In this document: one piece after another, positions 33,886 through 41,902 of the stretch
How positions within the stretch are numbered: position 1 is the first letter of the stretch
Layout: each line of letters begins with the position of its first letter
Source: Streptomyces macrolidinus
GTDB taxonomy: Bacteria; Actinomycetota; Actinomycetes; Streptomycetales; Streptomycetaceae
Assembly (NCBI RefSeq): GCF_023887685.1
Contig: NZ_JAMWMR010000001.1
Coordinates: forward strand, 124,001 to 188,000
DNA: 64,000 nucleotides
Direction of reading: 5' to 3'
The notes under the pieces: model-generated
The model's database searches: none
What the model saw: the letters and a program-made list of their open reading frames with translations, nothing else
What the model was told of the DNA's origin: nothing
Position numbers and translations under genes: made by a program

Positions 33886-34175
33886 GGGGTGCCCTCCGGT
33901 GTGTCGGGCCTGAGCCACCGAGTGACGATGTGCTCAAGGGGCCGGGTGTTCAGCTCGTGGAACTTGTAGCGGCCCTCGCGCCGCGAAAGGACCAGACCCG
34001 CGGATTCGAGTACAGCCAGATGCTGGCTGATCGCCTGGCGGGACAGGCCCAGATCGTGCTTGATCGCCAGCCGTGAGCAGATCTCGAACAGGGTCTGGCC
34101 ATCGCGTTCCGCAAGCTCATCAAGGATGCGCCGACGTGTGGGGTCGGCCAGCGCCTTGAAGACATCCTCCGTCAT
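33882..34175 (-). CDS. ArsR-family transcriptional regulator
   Basis: Winged-helix regulator of 97 aa from ATG 34175. The N-terminus VFKALADPTRRRILDELAER and the recognition region LSRQAISQHLAVLESAGLV are typical ArsR. No obvious metal-binding cysteine motif, so it is probably a non-metal subgroup. It overlaps the VOC gene by 4 nt and presumably controls this two-gene operon. Confidence 0.88.
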   Translation of the reverse strand: MTEDVFKALADPTRRRILDELAERDGQTLFEICSRLAIKHDLGLSRQAISQHLAVLESAGLVLSRREGRYKFHELNTRPLEHIVTRWLRPDTPEGTP

Positions 34176-34265
34176 GACCCCCACTATAGGCAAGTAGCGA
34201 CTTGCGTATGGTGGGGGTACGCGGGTGACGTGCTGGCGACGCACCTCACGAGCGTCGAGGCAGTC

Positions 34266-34490
34266 ATGGGATCCAGTGACATCGTCGCGTCAACGGCCGC
34301 AGCGGGCCCGGCAGTCGATAGCGTCACCGCAGTGAACACCGACATGCTCGCCGCGTACGAGGCCGACGCCGAACGGCTCCGCGACGCACTCGTAGACCAG
34401 ATCCGGGCCAACGGCCACGCCCACATCGCCGAGGTCGAAGCCGCCCTGCGCACGGTGCCCCGGCATCTGTTCGTCCCCGACTCCTCCTGC
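34266..34490 (+). pseudogene. N-terminal remnant of a protein-L-isoaspartate methyltransferase-like gene
   Basis: The frame from ATG 34266 encodes YEADAERLRDALVDQIRANG and then VEAALRTVPRHLFVPDSS. This is the characteristic N-terminal region of Streptomyces PCMT-type methyltransferases. The similarity stops at about codon 75, before the SAM-binding domain, and the frame runs into the glmS terminator. The rest of the gene appears deleted. It is a recognisable fragment unlikely to be functional. Confidence 0.65.
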
Positions 34491-34539
34491 CCGCCGGGCC
34501 GCTGGCCCTTCTCCTGGCAGAGCACCGCCCCGACGCAGA

Positions 34540-34584
34540 CAGGGTGTCCGCGTTCGCTCTGGGACAGGCGAACCGGACACCCTG
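34540..34584 (-). terminator. Terminator of glmS
   Basis: A long interrupted hairpin: outer stem CAGGGTGTCCG (34540-34550) and its complement (34574-34584), inner stem GTTCGC/GCGAAC. It lies 26 bp beyond the glmS stop on the minus strand. Confidence 0.88.
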
Positions 34585-34609
34585 CTGAAGGACTTCGGCG
34601 GGGGAGTGG

Positions 34610-36427
34610 CTACTCCACCGTCACCGACTTCGCCAGGTTGCGCGGCTTGTCGATGTCGCGGCCCAGGGCCAACGCCGTGTGGTAGGCGAGGAGTTGCAGC
34701 GGGATGCCCATCAGGATCGGGTCCAGCTCGTCCTCGTTCTTCGGGACGACGATCGTGTGGTCGGCCTTCTCCTGCTCCTGGTGGGCCACCGCGAGGATCT
34801 GGCCGCTGCGGGCCTTGATCTCCTCCAGGGCCGCGCGGTTCTTCTCCAGCAGGTCGTCGTCCGGGACGATCGCGACCGTCGGCAGGGCGGGCTCGATCAG
34901 AGCCAGCGGGCCGTGCTTCAGCTCGGAGGCCGGGTAGGCCTCGGCGTGGATGTACGAGACCTCCTTGAGCTTGAGGGAGGCCTCGCGGGCCACCGGGTAG
35001 CCACGCACGCGTCCGATGAAGAGCATCGAGCGGGCATCGGCGAACTGCTTCGCCAGCTCCTTGATCTGCTCTTCCTGCTTGAGGACCTCGGAGATCTGGC
35101 CGGGCAGCTTCCGCAGGCCCTCGATGATCCGCTTGCCGTCGCGCACCGACAGGTCACGGGTGCGGCCCAGGTGCAGGGCCAGCAGCGCGAAGGCGACCGT
35201 CGTGTTGGTGAAGCACTTCGTGGAGACCACGCACACCTCGGGACCGGCGTGGACGTACATCCCGCCGTCCGCCTCACGCGCGATCGCCGAGCCGACGACG
35301 TTGACGATGCCCAGCACCCGCGCGCCCTTGCGCTTCAGCTCCTGGACGGCCGCCAGCACGTCGTAGGTCTCACCGGACTGCGAGACCGCGACGTACAGCG
35401 TGTCCGGGTCGACCACCGCGTTGCGGTAGCGGAACTCCGAGGCCGGTTCGGCGTCGGCGGGGATGCGCGCCAGCTCCTCGATCATCTGGGCGCCGATCAT
35501 GCCCGCGTGGTACGAGGTGCCGCAGCCGAGGATCTTCACCCGGCGCACCGCGCGCGCCTCACGGGCGTCGAGGTTCAGGCCGCCGAGGTGCACGGTGGAG
35601 AACCGGTCGTCGATCCGGCCGCGCAGCACGCGGTCCACGGCGTCGGCCTGCTCGTGGATCTCCTTGTGCATGTACGTGTCGTGGCCGCCCATGTCGTACG
35701 ACTCGGCCTCCCACTCCACGGTGGTGGGCTCGGCCGTCGTCCGGGTGCCCTCGGTGGTGTAGGTGCGGAAGTCGTCGGCCTTGAGCGTGGCCATCTCGCC
35801 GTCGTCCAGGGTGACTATCTGACGGGTGTGGGCGACCAGCGCGGCGACGTCGGAGGCGACGAACATCTCCTTCTCGCCGATGCCGAGGACGACCGGGGAG
35901 CCGTTGCGGGCCACCACGATCCGGTCCGCGAAGTCGGCGTGCATCACGGCGATGCCGTACGTGCCCTCGATGACCCGCAGCGCCTGGCGGACCTTCTCCT
36001 CCAGCGTCTCCGCCTCGGAGCGGGCGATCAGGTGGGTGAGGACCTCGGTGTCGGTCTCGGAGAGGAACTCGACGCCGTCCGCTTCCAGCTTCTTACGGAG
36101 GTCGGCGGCGTTGTCGATGATGCCGTTGTGCACGACGGCGACCTTCTGGTCGGCCGACATGTGCGGGTGGGCGTTCACGTCGGACGGGGCGCCGTGGGTG
36201 GCCCAACGGGTGTGCGCGATACCGGTGGTGCCCTTGAAGCGCGCCGGGACCTTGGCCTCCAGGTCGCGGACCCGGCCCTTGGCCTTGACCATCTTCAGAC
36301 CGGCTGTCTTCGGGGAGGTCACCACGATGCCCGCGGAGTCGTAGCCGCGGTACTCCAGCCGCTGCAGGCCCTCCAGCAGCAGCGGTGCCACATCGCGCTT
36401 ACCGATGTATCCGACGATTCCGCACAT
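34610..36427 (-). CDS. glmS: Glutamine--fructose-6-phosphate aminotransferase (isomerizing)
   Basis: GlmS of 605 aa makes glucosamine-6-phosphate from fructose-6-phosphate and glutamine, the entry to UDP-GlcNAc and peptidoglycan. The N-terminal glutaminase starts MCGIVGYIG, with Cys2 as nucleophile, and contains RWATHG. Two SIS sugar-isomerase domains follow (ILGCGTSYHAGMIGAQMIEE and LFIGRVRGYPVAREASLKLKE), and the normal C-terminal PRNLAKSVTVE is present. S. coelicolor has two glmS genes and this position corresponds to one of them. A strong terminator follows. Confidence 0.96.
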   Translation of the reverse strand: MCGIVGYIGKRDVAPLLLEGLQRLEYRGYDSAGIVVTSPKTAGLKMVKAKGRVRDLEAKVPARFKGTTGIAHTRWATHGAPSDVNAHPHMSADQKVAVVHNGIIDNAADLRKKLEADGVEFLSETDTEVLTHLIARSEAETLEEKVRQALRVIEGTYGIAVMHADFADRIVVARNGSPVVLGIGEKEMFVASDVAALVAHTRQIVTLDDGEMATLKADDFRTYTTEGTRTTAEPTTVEWEAESYDMGGHDTYMHKEIHEQADAVDRVLRGRIDDRFSTVHLGGLNLDAREARAVRRVKILGCGTSYHAGMIGAQMIEELARIPADAEPASEFRYRNAVVDPDTLYVAVSQSGETYDVLAAVQELKRKGARVLGIVNVVGSAIAREADGGMYVHAGPEVCVVSTKCFTNTTVAFALLALHLGRTRDLSVRDGKRIIEGLRKLPGQISEVLKQEEQIKELAKQFADARSMLFIGRVRGYPVAREASLKLKEVSYIHAEAYPASELKHGPLALIEPALPTVAIVPDDDLLEKNRAALEEIKARSGQILAVAHQEQEKADHTIVVPKNEDELDPILMGIPLQLLAYHTALALGRDIDKPRNLAKSVTVE

Positions 36428-36483
36428 ATGTTTCCTTATGTTCCTTGTGTACTCGTGAGCGTGAGGTGTCCGCCGGGCGCGTC

Positions 36484-36741
36484 TCAGCCGTAGACGATGC
36501 GCCGCAGTTGCCGGAGCGTGAGCTCGGGCGGTGCGACCGCGCGGTACTTCAGGTCCGCCTCGATCCGCTCGAAGATCGTCGCGTTCACCAGGCCCCGGGC
36601 CTGGAGTTCGCGATGGCGTCGGCGGACGAACTCCTCGGTCGTCTCGTCGAAGAAGGCGAGCACGTCCTGGACCACCCGCAGCGCCTCGCCCCGGCTGAGG
36701 GTCGTGGACCGCGTCAAATGATCAACAAGTTCGTCGTGCAC
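36484..36741 (-). CDS. Small conserved protein, 85 aa
   Basis: Protein of 85 aa from GTG 36741, with AGGA about 10 nt upstream. It is charged and helical (VHDELVDHLTRSTTLSRGEALRVVQDVLAFFDE, then EFVRRRHRELQARG and TLRQLRRIVYG at the end). No membrane segment. The regular spacing and lack of shadow character support it as a real gene; the family has no assigned function that I know. It lies 56 bp upstream of the glmS start on the same strand and may be co-transcribed with it. Confidence 0.72.
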   Translation of the reverse strand: MHDELVDHLTRSTTLSRGEALRVVQDVLAFFDETTEEFVRRRHRELQARGLVNATIFERIEADLKYRAVAPPELTLRQLRRIVYG

Positions 36742-37053
36742 CCGGTAGATCCTGGGGGACCGGCGACGGTAACGCAAGGAGCTTGCCCGATTTCGGGCAG
36801 ATCGCCGCTGTAACTCTTTGTAAGTCTTATGGGTTCTTGTTCGCCGACCGGACATGCTGTGTCTTGCGGCACGTCGCCCGGGTGGGAGAACTTCGGGCGC
36901 CATCTGCTCCCTTTCGAGGGGATCACCGGCTTCAGTCGGTGGGGGAATCGAATCGGTCGCTGCGTCGCGGAGTGGCGCGGTGTCTCGCGCCGCAGGCGAC
37001 TGCTCCACTCAGAGGGCAGAGTATTAGTCACGCGGCGCCTGTATAGTGATGGC
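36742..37053 (+). mobile_element. Left flank and left end of IS200/IS605 element
   Basis: 312 bp between the small conserved gene and tnpA. GGCGCG/CGCGCC (36974-36991) forms a hairpin such as TnpA recognises at a left end. A second stem, CACCG-GCTTCAGT-CGGTG (36924-36941), resembles the right-end hairpin of related elements and may be a relic of an older insertion. The exact left boundary is not determined. Confidence 0.5.
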
Positions 37054-37488
37054 GTGGCCGTGACCAGGAAGGTCCGCCGGTTCTCCGGCGGCATGTGCGA
37101 CCTCGGACTCCACGTGGTGTGGTGTCCGAAATACCGCCGTCCGGTACTCGTTGGCCAAGTAGCCGAACGCCTGGACGAACTGATCCAGCAGAAAGCTGAT
37201 GAGCGCGGGTGGGAGATCATCGCCCTGGAGGTGATGCCCGACCACGTGCACCTGTTCGTCAAGCACGACCCGAAGTCGTCGGCGTCGTACGTGGCGAACC
37301 AGTTCAAGGGCTTCACCTCGCGCGTGCTGCGGGAGGAATTCCCGCACCTGAAGTCGAAGCTGCCCACGCTCTGGTCGTCGTCGTACTTCGCCGCCTCGGT
37401 CGGCGCGGTGAGCGCCGAGACGGTGGAGAAGTACATCAACACCCAGTGGGAGTGGCCCTGGAAGAAGGCGAAGGGGGAACAGCCGTGA
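37054..37488 (+). CDS. tnpA: IS200/IS605-family transposase TnpA (Y1, HUH)
   Basis: Single-strand DNA transposase of 144 aa counted from GTG 37054. The HUH metal motif is MPDHVHLF (His64, His66) and the nucleophile is Tyr127 in VEKYINT. It catalyses peel-and-paste transposition of the single-stranded element. All key residues are present, so it may be active. Its TGA overlaps the tnpB ATG by one base. The Shine-Dalgarno site is poor, as often seen for transposases. Confidence 0.93.
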   Translation: MAVTRKVRRFSGGMCDLGLHVVWCPKYRRPVLVGQVAERLDELIQQKADERGWEIIALEVMPDHVHLFVKHDPKSSASYVANQFKGFTSRVLREEFPHLKSKLPTLWSSSYFAASVGAVSAETVEKYINTQWEWPWKKAKGEQP

Positions 37489-38705
37489 TGCGCGCCTACA
37501 AGTTCCTCCTGCGCCCGACCCGGCGTCAGCAAGCGGCTCTCGGAGAGATGCTGCGGGACCACTGCTCCCTCTACAATGGGGCCTTGCAGGAACGACGCGA
37601 CGCCTACCGGCACGCCTCCATGACATCGGTCAAGTACGGGCAGCAGTCCGCGCAGCTCAAGGAGATCCGCGCGTTCGATCCCGAGCGGCAGGGCCGCTGG
37701 TCGTTCTCCTCCCAGCAAGCCACTCTGCGGCGCCTGGAGGCGGCGTTCGGGGCGTTCTTCCGGCGTGTCAAGGACGGGCAGAACCCGGGCTACCCGCGTT
37801 TCAAGGGCATCGGCCGCTTCGACACCGTTACCTTCCCCAAGGACGGTGACGGCTGCCGCTGGGACTCCACCCCGCACGACACGCAGACCCGCGTACGTCT
37901 CCAAGGCGTCGGCCACGTCCGCGTGCACCGGCACCGCCCGGTCGAGGGCCGTGTCAAGACGATCTCGGTGAAGCGCGAGCAAAACCGCTGGTACGTCGTC
38001 CTCGCCTGCGACAACGTGCCCGCCGAGGAACTGCCGCCCACCGGGGCGATCGTCGGCATCGACATGGGCACCACCCACTTCCTGACCACGTCCGATGGCG
38101 GGCACGAAGCGAACCCGCGCTTCCTCGGGTCTGTGGCCGAGGAACTGGCCCAGGCCCAGCGGCACCTTGCGACATTCCCGAAGCGGACCCGGCAGCGCAC
38201 CAAGCGGCACCGCGCCGCCGCGCGCAGGGTCGCCAAGCTGCACACCAAGGTGCGCAGAAAACGCCTCGACTTCCACCACAAGACCGCAAGCGCGCTCATT
38301 GCCGAGAACGACGTGATCGCGCACGAGCGGCTGAACACCGCCGGGATGACCAAGAGCCCGGCACCCAAGCCCGACCCCGACAACGACGGCGCGTTCCTCC
38401 CCAACGGTGCCGCTGCCAAGGCCGGGCTGAACAAGAGCATCCTCGACGCGGGTTGGGGACAGTTCCTCGGAATCCTGGCGAACAAGGCTGAGAGTGCCGG
38501 TCGCCTCGTGATCCCGGTGGACCCCCGCAACACCTCCCGCACGTGCCCGCCCAGCCTCGGCGGCTGCGGGCACGTTGCGAAGGAGAACCGCATCACCCAA
38601 GCGAAGTTCCAGTGCACGGCATGCGGATTCACCGCGAACGCGGACCACGTCGGCGCCTCGAACATCCTCGACAGGGCCGGGCTGGCCCTCTGTGCGGCGG
38701 CTTAG
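37488..38705 (+). CDS. tnpB: TnpB RNA-guided endonuclease of IS200/IS605 element
   Basis: TnpB of 405 aa, the ancestor type of Cas12. The RuvC triad is complete: Asp192 (GIDMGTTHFLT), Glu280 (AHERLNTAG) and Asp386 (NADHVGASNIL). A zinc finger has Cys353, Cys360, Cys376 and Cys379. The N-terminal MRAYKFLLRPTRRQQAAL and LYNGALQERRDAY are typical. Known TnpBs cleave DNA next to a transposon-associated motif using omega-RNA from the 3' end of the element, which favours retention after TnpA excision. ATG 37488 overlaps the tnpA stop. No truncation or frameshift is seen. Confidence 0.94.
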   Translation: MRAYKFLLRPTRRQQAALGEMLRDHCSLYNGALQERRDAYRHASMTSVKYGQQSAQLKEIRAFDPERQGRWSFSSQQATLRRLEAAFGAFFRRVKDGQNPGYPRFKGIGRFDTVTFPKDGDGCRWDSTPHDTQTRVRLQGVGHVRVHRHRPVEGRVKTISVKREQNRWYVVLACDNVPAEELPPTGAIVGIDMGTTHFLTTSDGGHEANPRFLGSVAEELAQAQRHLATFPKRTRQRTKRHRAAARRVAKLHTKVRRKRLDFHHKTASALIAENDVIAHERLNTAGMTKSPAPKPDPDNDGAFLPNGAAAKAGLNKSILDAGWGQFLGILANKAESAGRLVIPVDPRNTSRTCPPSLGGCGHVAKENRITQAKFQCTACGFTANADHVGASNILDRAGLALCAAA

Positions 38706-38766
38706 CCACCGACACAGGAAGCCCGCGCGTTCACGCGTGGGTGGAGTCACGGACACACCTCGCATG
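38560..38766 (+). ncRNA. Predicted omega-RNA region of TnpB
   Basis: By analogy with characterised IS200/IS605 elements, the guide RNA overlaps the 3' end of tnpB and extends through the right end, with about 16 nt of flanking DNA as guide. Here the right-end hairpin is at 38722-38741 and the element probably ends at GGAGTCAC (38750), so the guide would begin at 38751 (GGACACACCTCGCATG). The 5' limit is a guess. Confidence 0.4.
38706..38750 (+). mobile_element. Right end of IS200/IS605 element
   Basis: CCCGCGCG-TTCA-CGCGTGGG (38722-38741) forms an 8-bp stem-loop right after the tnpB stop, followed by TGGAGTCAC. This is the typical subterminal hairpin plus cleavage-site arrangement of a TnpA right end. 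The boundary at 38750 is inferred. Confidence 0.65.
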
Positions 38767-38827
38767 GGGCGTGCATGGGGCGTGGGGCGCATGGGAGTTG
38801 GGAGTACCGCAGCAGTTCGGCGCCCGG

Positions 38828-39127
38828 ATGAGCATGGCGGAACAGCACGAATACCTGTGTACGAGATTCTCGCGGCGCACGGTGATCAGGGCCGGGGCCG
38901 TCACGGTCGGCGCGGTCGTGGGCGGCGCGTTCGTCGCCGGTGCCACCGCCCAGGCCGCGACCCCGGCCCCGAGCAAGGCTCCTTCGGCCGAGAAGGTCGA
39001 CGGCGCCCTCGTCGCCCCCTTCGGCCGCCACCTCGCCTACGGAGGGCCAAGTAGGGCCACGCAGGGCCATGACCGCCGCGCCCGGTACGGGGCGCGGCGG
39101 CGGGCGGGGGGCCTCACATGCGCTTGA
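38828..39127 (+). pseudogene. Truncated Tat-exported purple acid phosphatase-like gene
   Basis: ATG 38828 opens a frame with a twin-arginine signal (FSRRTVIRAGAVTVGAVVGG, AQA cleavage site) and then KVDGALVAPFGRHLAYG. This matches the N-terminus of Streptomyces metallophosphoesterase/purple acid phosphatase-like proteins as I remember them. The similarity ends at about codon 73 and the frame ends at 39127 without any catalytic domain, overlapping the end of the DUF4429 gene. It starts only about 78 bp beyond the IS right end, so insertion and deletion may be connected. Confidence 0.6.
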
Positions 39128-40007
39128 GGACCGCCTGCTTGGCCACCGTGAACTCCTCCTCCGTCAGCACGCCCGCCCGGTGCAGCTCGCCCAGTTCGCG
39201 CAGCCGACGCAGCAGGGCGTCGTGATCGCTCTCCGCGTCCGCGCGCTCAGCCGTCGGCGCGGCGGACTCCGGCACCGGCGGGGCGGGGGCCGCGGGCGCC
39301 GCGGGCGCCGACGGGTGCGGCAGCCGGGCCTGTACGGCCGCCGCGACGAGCGCCATCAGCGGGTCCTTCTTGAAGCCCCACAACTCCACCGCGTGCGGGT
39401 CGTACTTGGCCGGTGCCTCGGTCTCCACGCCGCGCACGGTGAAGCGGAGGAAGCCGTGCTCCAGACCCGCCGACGGCTGCCACCGGACGGCGGTGATGTC
39501 GGCCACGGGCAGCGTGCGGGCGCCCGCCGCCGCCTTCGCGTCGTCCGTCTTCCAGCCCCAGGTCAGGCGTACGTTCTCGCCGTCGAAGCTCACCGCACCG
39601 TCCCCGGCGGACACCGAGAGCGGCACCGCCGGTCCGGGCAGCAGATAGGTGTCGACCGGGTCGGACGGCACCTGGTTCAGCAGGAGCGCGGTACGGACCT
39701 CCTCCACCAGGTACTCGGCGACGCCGAGGCGGTCGGACTCGACCGTCAGCCGGTACGGGTCGTCGCTGTCGGAGAGCCCGCCGCGGGTCGCCTGGATCAG
39801 CGGGTCGGCGCCGTCGCGCAGCCGTAGTCTGAGCCGCCCGTTCCTCCGGCCCTGTTCGAGCGATATGCCCGCCAACGCGGCGAGCGGGACGGTGAGTTCA
39901 CCCAGGGTGGCCCGTAGCAGCCCAACGCCCTTGTCCCGTCCGGGAGTCAGCCGCAGCGACTCCCCGTCGAAGGTCCATGTGCCGTCCTTCTGGATGATCT
40001 CCGCCAT
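39114..40007 (-). CDS. DUF4429 protein with C-terminal SHOCT domain
   Basis: Cytoplasmic protein of 297 aa. Two DUF4429 repeats are visible (GTWTFDGESLRLTPGRDKGVG at about 9; GAVSFDGENVRLTWGWKTDD at about 136), each probably a PH-like beta-fold. A Pro/Ala linker leads to a SHOCT motif at the end (LRELGELHRAGVLTEEEFTVAKQAVLKRM). The function is unknown; such proteins may bind membranes or oligomerise. The terminator and 9-bp repeats of the des operon lie just upstream. Confidence 0.87.
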   Translation of the reverse strand: MAEIIQKDGTWTFDGESLRLTPGRDKGVGLLRATLGELTVPLAALAGISLEQGRRNGRLRLRLRDGADPLIQATRGGLSDSDDPYRLTVESDRLGVAEYLVEEVRTALLLNQVPSDPVDTYLLPGPAVPLSVSAGDGAVSFDGENVRLTWGWKTDDAKAAAGARTLPVADITAVRWQPSAGLEHGFLRFTVRGVETEAPAKYDPHAVELWGFKKDPLMALVAAAVQARLPHPSAPAAPAAPAPPVPESAAPTAERADAESDHDALLRRLRELGELHRAGVLTEEEFTVAKQAVLKRM

Positions 40008-40033
40008 GGGAGTGATTGTTCCATCCGCGCGGC

Positions 40034-40067
40034 GGGCGCCCCGGTCGACCGTGACACCGGGGCGCCC
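40034..40067 (-). terminator. Terminator of the desABCD operon
   Basis: Perfect 12-bp stem GGGCGCCCCGGT (40034-40045) with its complement (40056-40067), loop 10 nt. It lies 63 bp beyond the desD stop on the minus strand, after the 9-bp repeats. Confidence 0.88.
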
Positions 40068-40080
40068 ACCCGTTCTTGCG

Positions 40081-40125
40081 GCGGATATGGCGGATATGGC
40101 GGGTGTGGCGGACGTGGCGACCGTG
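40081..40125. repeat. 9-bp tandem repeat, five units
   Basis: GCGGATATG, GCGGATATG, GCGGGTGTG, GCGGACGTG and GCGACCGTG follow each other exactly. The array lies between the desD stop (40130) and the operon terminator. Confidence 0.9.
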
Positions 40126-40129
40126 GCGG

Positions 40130-41902
40130 CTACCGCCCCGCGATCGGGTTGCGCAGGGTCCCCACGAGTTGCAGCGCCCCCGACGGATCGGTCAGGTCCA
40201 CCATCTGCCGGTTGTCACGTAGTTGGAGCCGGTTGAGGCAGGACAGCGCGAACTCGGGCGCGAACAGGTCGTACGTCCGGAACCGGTCGGCCAGTTGAGG
40301 GTTCGCGTCCTGGTACTCGTGGGCGACCTCGGCGACCGTGCGCCAGAAGTCCTCCTCCGCCAGGGTGCCTTCGGCGGCGAGATGCGCGGCGACGAAGCGG
40401 AAGAAGCAGTCGAAGACGTCCGTGAACAGGGACAGCAGCCGCTGCTCCGCCGGGACCTCCACCCGGATCCGCTCGACCTCGGGCGGCAGTGCCGTGTCCG
40501 CTTCCATGACCGCGATCTCCTCGGCGATGTCCTTGAAGATCGCGCGCTGGACCACCCCGTCCTTCAGGACGAGGATCACGTTCTCGCCGTGCGGCATGAA
40601 GACCAGGCCGTAGGCGTAGAAGCTGTGCAGCAGCGGGGTGAGATAGGCCCGTAGGTAGCCGCGCAGCCACTCGGTGGGCGCGAGCCCCGACCGCTCGATC
40701 AGCGCCCCCGCGAACGACGCGCCCTCGTGGTCCACATGGGCGAGGGACGCCATCGTCGCCAGGGTCTCACCCTCCTGGAGGCGGGTCACCGGGCTCTCCC
40801 GCCACAGCGCGGCGAGCATCTTGCGGTACGGGGAGGAGCGGTCGGTGGCGGCCTCGTACTCCAGATGGCGATAGCCCACGGCGGCCCGCTCCCGGAGGAT
40901 CGTCAGGCCCGTCGCCTTCAACACCGGGTCGGTCTCGATGAGTTGGGCCAGCCAGTCGTTGATCGCCGGGGTGGCCTCCATGTACGCGGCCGAGAGCCCG
41001 CGCATGAACCCCATGTTGAGGACCGACAGGGCCGTCTTCACGTAATGCCGCTCGGGGTGCGAGGAGTTGAAGAACGTCCGTATGGACTGCTGCGCCAGAT
41101 ACGTGTCGTCGCTCTCGCCCAGACAGACCAGGTGCCGACGGGCGAGCTCGGCGGCGAAGGTGACCGTGAGCTTGTTCCACCACTGCCAGGGGTGGACGGG
41201 GACAAGGAGGTAGTCGGCCGGGTCCAGGCCCTGATCGGTGAGCACACGGTGGAATCGCTCGACGGTCGCGTCCCCCAACTCCGCCCGTACGAACGGCTCG
41301 TACGCGATCCCCGCGCCGCCCGTGAACGCTGCCCGAGAGCGGTGCGCGGCCAGCCACACCAGCCGGACCGGGCTCGCCGTCTCCGGTGCGTACGACAGGT
41401 ATTCATGGATGCCGAAGCCGAGGCGCCCGTTGTTGGCGACGAAGCACGGGTGGCCTTCGGTCATCCCGGTCTCGACGTCCTGGAACCCGCGCCGGGCCAA
41501 CTCGGCGGAAGTGACCGGCGGCTTGGTGAGCTTGTAGCAGGTGCTGGAGAGCGTGGAGGAGATCTCCTCCAGATACACTGGGAGCACCTCGTCGCTCAGC
41601 CCGAGCTGCTTGCGGAACTCGAGGAAGAAGTCCAGGGCTGACAGGGGGAGTTGACCGCCCTCGCGGTGACGGCTGATCGAGTCGGGGTCGATCTCCCAGT
41701 GGTCGAGGGCGCGGACGGTGGCGGTGAACCGGTAGTGCGTGAGCCTGTCGTCGCCGCGGACGACGTACGCGCCCGGGTCCTCGGACCGCGGTGTGATCAG
41801 CCGCTCGTGGGCGAACTCGGCGAGCGCCTTGCGGACGAGGAGGCGTTCGGCGCGCTCCCAGTGCTCGGGGGAGAGATGGGAGACGGCGGCGGTGAGGCTC
41901 AT
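40130..41902 (-). CDS. desD: Desferrioxamine synthetase DesD (NIS synthetase)
   Basis: IucA/IucC-family NRPS-independent siderophore synthetase of 590 aa. It oligomerises and cyclises N-hydroxy-N-succinylcadaverine with ATP to give desferrioxamine E/B. Family motifs are GHPCFVANNGRLGFG, HPWQWWNKL, RTFFNSSHPERHYVKTALS and the C-terminal FerB-like region with LIQ-type helices. The start overlaps desC by 4 nt. Last gene of desABCD, ending before a 9-bp repeat and a terminator. Confidence 0.96.
   Translation of the reverse strand: MSLTAAVSHLSPEHWERAERLLVRKALAEFAHERLITPRSEDPGAYVVRGDDRLTHYRFTATVRALDHWEIDPDSISRHREGGQLPLSALDFFLEFRKQLGLSDEVLPVYLEEISSTLSSTCYKLTKPPVTSAELARRGFQDVETGMTEGHPCFVANNGRLGFGIHEYLSYAPETASPVRLVWLAAHRSRAAFTGGAGIAYEPFVRAELGDATVERFHRVLTDQGLDPADYLLVPVHPWQWWNKLTVTFAAELARRHLVCLGESDDTYLAQQSIRTFFNSSHPERHYVKTALSVLNMGFMRGLSAAYMEATPAINDWLAQLIETDPVLKATGLTILRERAAVGYRHLEYEAATDRSSPYRKMLAALWRESPVTRLQEGETLATMASLAHVDHEGASFAGALIERSGLAPTEWLRGYLRAYLTPLLHSFYAYGLVFMPHGENVILVLKDGVVQRAIFKDIAEEIAVMEADTALPPEVERIRVEVPAEQRLLSLFTDVFDCFFRFVAAHLAAEGTLAEEDFWRTVAEVAHEYQDANPQLADRFRTYDLFAPEFALSCLNRLQLRDNRQMVDLTDPSGALQLVGTLRNPIAGR

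Noticed and set aside
34230..34685. One 151-aa protein covering the methyltransferase fragment
   Set aside because: The second half runs through the glmS terminator and into the antisense of glmS; only the first part has family similarity.
35016..36493. Long plus-strand frames antisense to glmS
   Set aside because: Composition is that of a complement to a conserved gene; no start site or domain.
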